The notes under the pieces: model-generated
What the model saw: only the letters and a program-made list of their open reading frames with translations
Told to the model about the DNA's origin: nothing
The model's database searches: none
Position numbers and translations under genes: made by a program
Assembly: GCA_025934595.1 (NCBI GenBank)
Contig: JAICXU010000267.1
Span: 1 to 5,598 of the forward strand
DNA: 5,598 nt
Direction: 5' to 3'
Source of the DNA: Polyangiaceae bacterium
Lineage (GTDB): Bacteria > Myxococcota_A > Polyangia > Polyangiales > Polyangiaceae
Shown here: in pieces, positions 1-5,598 of the stretch
How the letters are laid out: each line of letters opens with the position of its first letter
Position numbering within the stretch: the stretch's first letter is position 1

Positions 1-1377
1 AGCCGATTCGAGTCGAAGGCCGAGCAAACCGAGACTTTGCGGGGCGTCAAGGAAGGGTCGGTCGATGTGCTGGTCGGCACCCACCGCGTGCTCTCGAAGG
101 ACGTGCACTTCAAGAACCTGGGGCTGCTGATCGTGGACGAAGAGCAGCGCTTCGGCGTCACTCACAAAGAGCGCATCAAGCAGCTCAAAACGTCGGTGGA
201 CGTCCTCACGCTCAGCGCGACTCCGATCCCGCGCACCTTGCAGCAGGCGGTCGGCGGCCTGCGCGACATGTCGCTCATCTCCACCGCGCCGGTGGACCGC
301 CGCGCGATTCGCACCGTCGTCTCCCAGTTCGACGAAATACTGCTGCGTGAAGCGGTGCTGCGCGAGCTGTCACGAGGCGGACAGATCTTCTACGTTTATA
401 ACCGCGTGGAGGGCTTGTACGAGCGCGCGGACAAGCTGAAGCAGTTGGTGCCGGAGGCGCGCATCCTCGTCGGTCACGGGCAGATGTCGGAGGGCGCGCT
501 CGAGCAGACGATGCTCGACTTCGTGGAGGGCAAGTTCGACATCCTCGTCGCGACCACGATCATCGAGAGCGGCCTCGACATTCCGCGCGCGAACACGATG
601 ATCATCGATCGCGCGGATCTCTTCGGCCTCGCGCAGCTCTATCAACTTCGCGGACGCGTGGGTCGATCGAAAGAGCGCGCCTATTGCTACTTGATCGTGC
701 CGCCCGCGAATGCCCTCACCGACGAAGCGCGCGCGCGCATCGAGGCGCTCGAGCGTCACACGGAGCTCGGCAGCGGATTTCAAATCGCATCACTCGATCT
801 CGAGCTGCGCGGCGCCGGCGATTTGCTCGGCGGCGAGCAATCGGGAAACGTCGCGAGCGTCGGCTTCGACATGTTCTGTCACATGCTCGAAGAAGCGGTA
901 CAGGAGCTCCGCGGCGAGCCGCTCGTGCACGACGTCGACACCGATTTGTCGTTCGACGTCTCGGCGCTGCTCTCGGACGATTACATCTCGGACGTCGGCG
1001 TGCGGCTCTCGCTCTACAAGCGTCTCGCGAGCGCGATGGATGAAGCGCACGTGGCGGACATCGCCGTCGAAATGGAAGACCGCTTCGGTCCGCCGCCGCA
1101 GGAAGCGAAAAATCTCGTGGAGTTGATGCGCCTCAAGACCGAGCTCCGAAGATTGCGCGCGCTCGGTTGTGAGGCGACGTCGCGCTCGGTCACGCTGCAT
1201 CTCCGCGAGGACACGCCGCTCGATCCGCAAAAAATCCTGGAGCTCGTGCGCGCGCCGAAGAGCCCGTATCGGCTCACGCCGGACATGCGGCTCTCACGAC
1301 GGTTCGACGGCACCGCGAACGGCATGACGAACGCGGAGACGCTTCTCGCCGCGCTCGCGAAATGCCTCAAGTCGTAG
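1..1377 (+). CDS. mfd: Transcription-repair coupling factor Mfd, C-terminal part (5' end outside window)
   Basis: Mfd is a cytoplasmic ATP-driven DNA translocase. It pushes RNA polymerase stalled at a lesion off the DNA and recruits UvrA for nucleotide excision repair. The frame is open from base 1, giving 458 visible residues; the family is usually about 1,150, so roughly the last 40% is present. Visible in order (fragment numbering): GTH motif at 26-28, DEEQ Walker B box at 46-49, LSATPIPRTL (motif III) at 71-80, TTIIESGLDIP (motif V) at 185-195 and QLRGRVGRS (motif VI) at 215-223. The RGAGDLLGGEQSG block follows; its R270 and Q280 match the translocation-motif residues R953 and Q963 of E. 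coli Mfd. From about 310 the C-terminal regulatory domain (D7) runs to the stop, containing the typical block YISDVGVRLSLYKRLASA. No frameshift or lost motif is seen. DEEQ instead of the E. coli DEEH is common in the family. The true start lies to the left; the TTG at 37 is an internal leucine codon. Identification is near certain. Confidence 0.98.
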   Translation, partial: SRFESKAEQTETLRGVKEGSVDVLVGTHRVLSKDVHFKNLGLLIVDEEQRFGVTHKERIKQLKTSVDVLTLSATPIPRTLQQAVGGLRDMSLISTAPVDRRAIRTVVSQFDEILLREAVLRELSRGGQIFYVYNRVEGLYERADKLKQLVPEARILVGHGQMSEGALEQTMLDFVEGKFDILVATTIIESGLDIPRANTMIIDRADLFGLAQLYQLRGRVGRSKERAYCYLIVPPANALTDEARARIEALERHTELGSGFQIASLDLELRGAGDLLGGEQSGNVASVGFDMFCHMLEEAVQELRGEPLVHDVDTDLSFDVSALLSDDYISDVGVRLSLYKRLASAMDEAHVADIAVEMEDRFGPPPQEAKNLVELMRLKTELRRLRALGCEATSRSVTLHLREDTPLDPQKILELVRAPKSPYRLTPDMRLSRRFDGTANGMTNAETLLAALAKCLKS

Positions 1378-1378
1378 A

Positions 1379-1388
1379 TGACGCGTCA
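1379..1388. repeat. 10-bp perfect palindrome in the convergent mfd / membrane-protein junction
   Basis: TGACGCGTCA is its own reverse complement. It fills most of the 8-base gap between the mfd stop (1375-1377) and the stop of the minus-strand gene (1386-1388), and it includes the latter TGA. There is no loop or T-tract, so it does not look like an intrinsic terminator. It may be a chance palindrome or a protein-binding site. The sequence fact is certain; any function is not. Confidence 0.3.
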
Positions 1389-2585
1389 GGCGGCAGCTTT
1401 GCGCGGCGGCGGGAAATACAGCGGTCCGAGCTCCTGGCGATAGAACGGCACGCCGAATTTCCAGACGAACGCCTCGACGAAATAGTGAGCGAGGAAAATG
1501 CCGTTGAACAGATTCAGCCCGAGCCACGCGAGATTCTTGCTGGCGGGCGCGGCCGCGCCGAGGCGCCCGAAGCCGTCGCCCACGAAGACGTAGGCAAACA
1601 CGATCAGCACCAAATAAAAGACGGGCTTGTGGGAGCGCAGCCACAGCGAAAGTCGGTCGACGCTGCTTTTGCCCTCGAGACGCGCGCGGAAGATTCGCGG
1701 GTACATGACGACGTGATACTCGACGTAATGCATGGCGAGGCCCGCGAGATAGAGCGGCGTCCAGTAGATCGCGAGTGACGCGCTCGCGGTCTGCAAAAGG
1801 AAATATTGAAACGGCAAGAGAACGGTCCGACGGCGGCCTTTCGCGACCGTCAAGGACATCATCACGTAGCCCGCGAGCACCGCGCCGAACAAGAGCACGG
1901 CGACGGCGAGCGCGAGCTGGACATACCGACTGTGGATGTCGAAACGCGCGGCGCTCATGGTGTTCGCGTCGAGGCCCTTCTTGAACGTCAGCATCTGCAT
2001 CGTGAGGAGGACGATGAAGAACGCGTTCTCGGCGCGACGCACCCAGCCCGGGAAAGGGCCCGGCACGTGACGCTTGAAGAGCTGCAAGACGCCGAAGCTT
2101 TGCCGCACGACGTGCAGGTAGTCCGCGAGCTTGGTCAGAACGAAAAACCAAAAGAGATAGACGAGGAACGCGGCCGACGAGCTCGGCGTCCGCTGGTTGA
2201 CGCCGAGGTAGCCGAGCAAAAACCAGATCACGAGGATCAAGATCGGCACGACGAAATAGACGACGACGTTCCTCGGCGACGAACGGAAGTACTCGAGGTT
2301 CTTGCTATTGAGATAGAGCGAGAACGTGACCGCAAAATGCGTGTAGCCGAAGAGAACGGAGTACACGTTCGTGATCACGACCCACTGCACGAGTGACGCG
2401 TTCGATACGGCGCCTTGCATCAGCAAAGCGAGCGGCAGGCAAAGTAGGAAGAACGCGCCGAAGATGATCGCGATCCGACCCGGGTGATCGAGATAAGGCT
2501 CGGTCAAAATCGGAGGCGAGGCGGCTGCCGTTGCCGTGCTTTGCAGCGGCTGGCTCGCGTCCGCTTGATCGAGTGTCGTTGTCAT
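1386..2585 (-). CDS. Polytopic membrane protein with conserved-looking histidines, function unknown
   Basis: This is a 399-residue integral inner-membrane protein that I cannot assign to a named family. The first ~33 residues are polar, Ala/Thr/Ser/Gln-rich and probably cytoplasmic. About nine hydrophobic segments follow, near 37-57, 66-91, 106-126, 138-158, 186-201, 220-246, 257-284, 320-336 and 352-372. The C-terminus is short and basic (PPPRKAAA). Histidines fall in or at the ends of these segments: H83 (GYTHF), H158 (ADYLHVVRQ), H286 and H291 (MHYVEYH, an HX4H pair) and H367 (LAHYFVEAFVWKF). Such a pattern is seen in membrane metal enzymes such as desaturases, hydroxylases and the Brp/Blh carotene oxygenases, but membership in any of these is unproven. 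The ATG at 2583-2585 is chosen because the frame reaches a stop at 2619-2621 without another ATG, GTG or TTG start. Its Shine-Dalgarno is weak (a GAG about 8 bases upstream). The gene lies 97 bases downstream of the spermidine-synthase-like gene on the same strand and may be co-transcribed with it. Coding status is firm; function is open. Confidence 0.92.
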   Translation of the reverse strand: MTTTLDQADASQPLQSTATAAASPPILTEPYLDHPGRIAIIFGAFFLLCLPLALLMQGAVSNASLVQWVVITNVYSVLFGYTHFAVTFSLYLNSKNLEYFRSSPRNVVVYFVVPILILVIWFLLGYLGVNQRTPSSSAAFLVYLFWFFVLTKLADYLHVVRQSFGVLQLFKRHVPGPFPGWVRRAENAFFIVLLTMQMLTFKKGLDANTMSAARFDIHSRYVQLALAVAVLLFGAVLAGYVMMSLTVAKGRRRTVLLPFQYFLLQTASASLAIYWTPLYLAGLAMHYVEYHVVMYPRIFRARLEGKSSVDRLSLWLRSHKPVFYLVLIVFAYVFVGDGFGRLGAAAPASKNLAWLGLNLFNGIFLAHYFVEAFVWKFGVPFYRQELGPLYFPPPRKAAA

Positions 2586-2682
2586 CCGGTTCTCGTTCCG
2601 AGCCGCGCTGCGGACTACTCACCATGATACCGCATTTGCCGCAGTCCGCCGCGCCGCGATGCCACCCGCATTTCGCGAAGGT
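2586..2682 (-). other. 97-bp spacer between the two minus-strand membrane genes; no clear promoter or terminator
   Basis: The spacer contains an imperfect hairpin option, with GCGGACT at 2610-2616 pairing with AGTCCGC at 2643-2649 across a 26-base loop. An alternative shorter pairing is CTGCGG at 2608-2613 with CCGCAG at 2639-2644. Neither is followed by a run of T on the minus strand, so an intrinsic terminator is not supported. A minus-strand TATCAT at 2624-2629 resembles a -10 box, but nothing like a -35 box lies 16-18 bases upstream of it. Read-through from the upstream gene is the simplest reading, although an internal promoter cannot be excluded. Confidence 0.4.
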
Positions 2683-5094
2683 TCATGCGGCGACGGCTTT
2701 GGGCGGCGGCGAGACCACGACGGCGACGAGGCACATCACGTAGCAAGCGACGCCGATCCAAAACGTCATCGCGATTCCCAAAACGAGAGGGAGCGCGACA
2801 CCGAGCGCGGACGCGAACACGGACGCTGCGCCGTTGATGCCCCAATACCAAGGCAAAAGCTCGGCATGCTTCACGCTCGCGAAAGCGACGCCGGTCGGAA
2901 ACATCGTTCCCATCACGAGGCCCATCGGCGCCATGAAGAGCGCCGAGGCGATGATGCGGGCTCCGTTGTCGTAGTGTTTCAGATGCTCGGTGATCGGAGG
3001 CGTGAGCAGCCCGATGATCGTGAGGACGGCGCACACGAGCGCCGCGGTGAACCAGGGTGCGCTCGAAATCTTCGCGATGTGCTGCTGCAGATAACTGCCG
3101 ATGCCGCTCGCAAGAAGCAGCACGAACAAAACGACGCTGAGGCCGTAGACGGGGTGGCCCAAGAACACCATCAGCCGCTGCATCTGCGACATTTCGATGA
3201 GCATGAAGCCGAGACCGATGCCGCCGAAAAAAATCATCGAAGGCGCAGCCTCGCGCAACTCGATGTGGTGCCGTTTGTAGAAACCGAACATGGGACCGGC
3301 GATGAAAATGACGCCGGCGAAGAACGTGAGCGCCAAGACCTCCGAGACGATCGCGTCGGCGAAGCCGGCCGCTTGTCCGTGCTCTTCATGGGGCCGGAAC
3401 GCATTGCGGAGGCGCTCCGTGTAGAAGAAGAAGGGGCGATCATCGGTGGTGGGTGTGACGTCGAACGGCAGCGTGTCGAAGTACGCGCGATCCGCCTTTC
3501 CCGACGCGATGTGCGCCGCGATGTCGTCGACGGCGATGGTCGGCGTCACGAGTGGCGTGAAATTCAGCCGCTGGCAGGTGCTGTCGAAACGCGCGACCTC
3601 CTCCGGCGTGAACGGCGATTTGCTGAGCGCCATCGTCGCGATCGAGTTGACGCTTGCGACGAGGATGTGGCTTCGAGGGTCGACGTTCGGATCGATCGTG
3701 CGCAGAGCCTCGACGGCGATCGCGAGCAATCGATAGAGCTCACCGGAATGCCGTTCGTTCTTGTACCAACGCGATACGACGAGCATCCCGTTGTCATTCA
3801 AGCGCGCGAGAAAATCGTCGAATGCGTCGGTCGTGTAGAGCTTATTTTCCGACAGAGTAAGCCCGCCCGCCGCGGTGGTCGCCCACGTATCGATCAGTGA
3901 GATTTGCACGAGGTCGTATTTGCCGTCGTGGCTGTTCAAATAGCTGCGCGCCTCGGCGTTCACGAGCTTCACGTCGGGACGACGTTCGAGGTGTCCGGCG
4001 AAATCTCCGAACACGCGCGTGAGCGCGTCGAAGATGGCCGGATTCAGCTCGATGCCTTCGACGTGCGCACCGGCGACGAGCGCGGAAAGGATGTCACGAC
4101 CGCCGCCGACGCCGATGACGGCGACGTTCTTCATGTCGCGCAGGTGGTAGCCGAGGTTGATGATGTCGTCCTGCAGGTAGGACACCGTCTTCGGATCGCC
4201 GTCGAACTTCGTGATCACGGTCGAAGCCTCGGCGTCGATGACGACGTTCTTTTGTTGGACCGGCTCGTGATGCGGCACGCCGAATCCCCAGCCCAAAGGC
4301 CCGTCGTGCGGAAATTCCGTGACGACGACGCGCGAGAACGTGTTCCAACTTTCGAAGAGCGGTCGCTCCGTGAACACGTCGTTCTTCGCCCAATACAAGC
4401 GAATCGCGGGCCGGCCGAGCGCGTAGCTCGAAACCTGGACGATGCACATCGCGCAGAGGACGCCCGAGATGATCTTCACGCGCAGAGACAGATTCTTCGA
4501 TGCGGCCGCCGGCAAAAGCCGCCATCCCGTGAACGCGACGAGCACGGCGATCATGAGCAGCAGGCCCACCGGATCGAACATGCGGAGCGCGACGACGATG
4601 AGGATGCATCCCGATGCGGCGCCGAGGAGATCGGACGCATAAAGGCGATTCGTGTGCTCCGGGAATCTCGTGAGCAAGAGACCCACGCAAACGCCGCTCT
4701 GGATGAATGCGAAAAGGAGAAGGCCGAGGCTCACACCGATCGCGAGAACCGTGACCGGTCCGAATTGGGTGGCGTCGCCGGGCGCGAGATACACGACCGC
4801 AGCTGGCAGCATCAAATGCAAGACGACGGCGAGCACGAGGGTCGCCGCGAAACGCGCGCAATAATCCGCGAGCACGGTGGGAGCATTCGCTGCGCTGTAC
4901 TTTTCGGGCTCGTTGTAGACGCGTAACGCGCCCGCGGTGAGACCGAGCATCGCGAACGTGATGCCGGCGAACGCGAACTGATAGTAGAGGGTGACGCTCA
5001 GAATTCGGCTGAGAAGAATCTGCGTCGCGAGGGTGGCGAAGCTGACGATGGCGATGGTGACGAAGTAACGAATCCCGAGCGAGCTGGTTTTCAA
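2683..5094 (-). CDS. Membrane-embedded spermidine-synthase-like / SAM-binding protein, 803 residues
   Basis: This large protein has about seven N-terminal membrane segments (near 10-30, 38-59, 82-104, 114-138, 154-170, 174-190, 207-226), a soluble domain at about 230-575, and about seven C-terminal segments (579-604, 617-637, 647-667, 680-698, 711-736, 749-772, 774-797). The soluble domain has the Rossmann layout of spermidine synthases and SAM methyltransferases. VAVIGVGGGRD at 324-334 is the nucleotide-binding glycine loop and E349 in GIELNP is the ribose-binding acid. These are followed by NAEARSYL, YDLVQISLIDTW (393-404), LSENKLYT (414-421) and TTDDRPFFFY (549-558). The C-terminal block GLGFMLIEMSQMQR, then FLGHPVYGLSVVLF, and NGAASVFASALG (754-765) are signatures I associate with membrane-fused spermidine-synthase-like proteins. 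The usual catalytic aspartate is replaced (see findings), so polyamine synthesis should not be assumed. The start is TTG at 5092-5094: GAGGGG lies 4 bases upstream, and the frame hits a stop at 5155-5157 without an ATG or GTG in between. The start gives a sensible basic N-terminus (MKTSSLGIRY) before the first membrane segment. The substrate is unknown. Confidence 0.95.
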   Translation of the reverse strand: MKTSSLGIRYFVTIAIVSFATLATQILLSRILSVTLYYQFAFAGITFAMLGLTAGALRVYNEPEKYSAANAPTVLADYCARFAATLVLAVVLHLMLPAAVVYLAPGDATQFGPVTVLAIGVSLGLLLFAFIQSGVCVGLLLTRFPEHTNRLYASDLLGAASGCILIVVALRMFDPVGLLLMIAVLVAFTGWRLLPAAASKNLSLRVKIISGVLCAMCIVQVSSYALGRPAIRLYWAKNDVFTERPLFESWNTFSRVVVTEFPHDGPLGWGFGVPHHEPVQQKNVVIDAEASTVITKFDGDPKTVSYLQDDIINLGYHLRDMKNVAVIGVGGGRDILSALVAGAHVEGIELNPAIFDALTRVFGDFAGHLERRPDVKLVNAEARSYLNSHDGKYDLVQISLIDTWATTAAGGLTLSENKLYTTDAFDDFLARLNDNGMLVVSRWYKNERHSGELYRLLAIAVEALRTIDPNVDPRSHILVASVNSIATMALSKSPFTPEEVARFDSTCQRLNFTPLVTPTIAVDDIAAHIASGKADRAYFDTLPFDVTPTTDDRPFFFYTERLRNAFRPHEEHGQAAGFADAIVSEVLALTFFAGVIFIAGPMFGFYKRHHIELREAAPSMIFFGGIGLGFMLIEMSQMQRLMVFLGHPVYGLSVVLFVLLLASGIGSYLQQHIAKISSAPWFTAALVCAVLTIIGLLTPPITEHLKHYDNGARIIASALFMAPMGLVMGTMFPTGVAFASVKHAELLPWYWGINGAASVFASALGVALPLVLGIAMTFWIGVACYVMCLVAVVVSPPPKAVAA

Positions 5095-5098
5095 CGGT

Positions 5099-5104
5099 CC
5101 CCTC
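5099..5104 (-). promoter_or_regulatory. Ribosome binding site supporting the TTG start
   Basis: The minus strand reads GAGGGG, then ACCG, then TTG. GAGG pairs with the anti-Shine-Dalgarno sequence at a spacing of about six bases from the start codon. It is the feature that decides for the TTG start of the 803-residue protein, because no ATG or GTG exists upstream in frame before the stop at 5155-5157. Confidence 0.6.
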
Positions 5105-5134
5105 GTCCTGGAGCCACGAGCCCCGCGCGACGAT

Positions 5135-5164
5135 TTTCTAGGTAGGAGCCGATGCTACTGCCAA
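5135..5164 (-). promoter_or_regulatory. Candidate sigma70-type promoter for the two membrane genes
   Basis: On the minus strand, TTGGCA (5159-5164; five of six matches to TTGACA) is separated by 18 bases from TAGAAA (5135-5140; four of six matches to TATAAT). Transcription would begin near 5128 and give a leader of about 33 bases containing the Shine-Dalgarno sequence. It sits in the 106-base gap after the beta-helix gene, where a new promoter would be expected. The match was found by eye and the organism's sigma-factor preferences are unknown, so confidence is moderate. Confidence 0.4.
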
Positions 5165-5200
5165 GAGGCGAGACAACCTAGAGGTGCGAGCTTCGAGGGG

Positions 5201-5598
5201 TCAGTTGAGCGCGCCCGGGATCGGCAGTTGGTCCGAGCCCACGCGCGTTTGATTGCCGTCGAACACCGTGTCGTTCGATACGTCGACCTCGAGCGGATTC
5301 GGCGGGGAAGGAACTGTCGCCGCTTGGACGAGCGTCGCGCCGTCTTGCACGTTGATGCCGACGGCGTTGCTCGTGATTTTGCACGCGCTCACCGTGGCGG
5401 CGGCGGCGTCGACGAGAACACCGGCCGAATGATTGTTGCGGAACGTGCTCGTAGCGAGCGTGAGCGATGCGCCGTCGTAGGAGATTGCGCCGTGACCGAA
5501 ATCGCCGCTCGCGGGCTTCGTGCCGTCGACGAGCGATTCGGTGAGCGACAGCGCCCCGCCGGCGCCGCTCGATGACACGCCGACCTGGAAATTGTCGA
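5201..5598 (-). CDS. C-terminal end of a parallel beta-helix repeat protein (5' end outside window)
   Basis: The frame is open from the right edge to the TGA at 5201-5203, giving 131 visible residues. The residues are rich in Ser, Thr, Ala, Gly, Val and Asn and show coils of about 22 residues. F52 and I74, and N55 and N77, recur 22 apart within ASLTLATSTFRNN...GVLVDA (43-64) and ATVSACKITSNAVGINVQDG (67-86). Alternating small and hydrophobic residues with an asparagine at the turn are typical of right-handed parallel beta-helices (the pectate-lyase-like fold), as found in secreted or surface proteins. A proline-containing segment (VPSPPNPLEVDVSND) and a last turn (DTVFDGNQT) end the helix. 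No catalytic residues can be named, and the N-terminus with any signal peptide lies outside. The GTG at 5576-5578 is internal, because the frame continues upstream with no stop. The 106 bases after the stop, up to the next gene, show no convincing terminator hairpin. Confidence 0.82.
   Translation of the reverse strand, partial: DNFQVGVSSSGAGGALSLTESLVDGTKPASGDFGHGAISYDGASLTLATSTFRNNHSAGVLVDAAAATVSACKITSNAVGINVQDGATLVQAATVPSPPNPLEVDVSNDTVFDGNQTRVGSDQLPIPGALN

Noticed and set aside
37..39. TTG as a possible start of a shorter Mfd-like protein
   Set aside because: The frame is open to base 1 and the preceding 12 codons (SRFESKAEQTET) match the normal Mfd helicase sequence, so this is an internal codon of a gene that begins outside the window.
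1294..2151. Minus-strand open frame (285 codons) overlapping the membrane gene in another frame and running into mfd
   Set aside because: It is Arg/Ala-rich with no motifs, and it is inconsistent with the clear coding frame of both overlapping genes.
1806..2396. Plus-strand open frame (196 codons) antisense to the histidine-bearing membrane protein
   Set aside because: It is a Glu/Arg/His-rich shadow of membrane-protein codons, with no domain pattern.
2624..2629. TATCAT -10-like box on the minus strand upstream of the histidine-bearing membrane gene
   Set aside because: No -35-like hexamer is found at 16-18 bases upstream of it, so a promoter is not supported by this match alone.
2608..2649. 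Inverted repeats in the spacer between the two membrane genes, considered as a terminator or riboswitch
   Set aside because: The stems are 6-7 base pairs with a loop of about 25 bases, compete with each other and lack a T-tract. They are easily produced by chance in GC-rich DNA.
2659..3900. Long plus-strand open frame (413 codons) antisense to the spermidine-synthase-like gene
   Set aside because: Its product is almost entirely Arg, Glu, Asp and His with no fold-like pattern, as expected from reading the complement of a hydrophobic, high-GC gene. The opposite strand carries clear family motifs.
3904..4926. Second long plus-strand open frame (340 codons) antisense to the same gene
   Set aside because: It has the same charged, low-complexity composition. 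It overlaps the glycine loop and membrane segments of the real gene and has no recognisable domain.
5165..5200. Short inverted elements after the beta-helix stop codon, considered as a terminator
   Set aside because: Only 4-base arms (ACCT/AGGT) with a 2-base gap were found. No stable hairpin or T-run is present.

Overview
The window is a high-GC bacterial chromosomal segment. Codon choice favours GCG, TCG, CGC and GAC. It holds four protein genes and no visible RNA gene, mobile element, CRISPR array or long repeat. The form of the Mfd protein, the secreted beta-helix protein and the large membrane-embedded spermidine-synthase-like protein would fit a myxobacterium or related deltaproteobacterium (Myxococcota). 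That placement is an impression from gene style, not a demonstrated assignment.

Layout: (1) positions 1-1377, plus strand, carry the C-terminal 458 residues of the transcription-repair coupling factor Mfd, which enters from the left edge. (2) Positions 1386-2585, minus strand, encode a 399-residue polytopic membrane protein of unknown function with several histidines in or beside its membrane segments. It converges on mfd with only 8 bases between the two stop codons. (3) Positions 2683-5094, minus strand, encode an 803-residue protein with membrane segments on both sides of a spermidine-synthase/SAM-methyltransferase-like domain. It starts at TTG, with a Shine-Dalgarno sequence and a plausible sigma70-type promoter upstream. 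(4) Positions 5201-5598, minus strand, hold the C-terminal end of a parallel beta-helix protein that continues past the right edge.

Genes 3 and 2 lie head to tail on the same strand, 97 bases apart, with no convincing terminator between them. They may form a two-gene unit transcribed from about position 5128 towards mfd. If so, a membrane-bound small-molecule transferase-like protein is made together with a histidine-bearing integral membrane protein. This pair is the best candidate here for an undescribed system: both proteins look intact, neither has a function I can assign, and the transferase-like domain lacks the usual catalytic aspartate of aminopropyltransferases. Mfd and the beta-helix protein look like ordinary, functionally unrelated neighbours.
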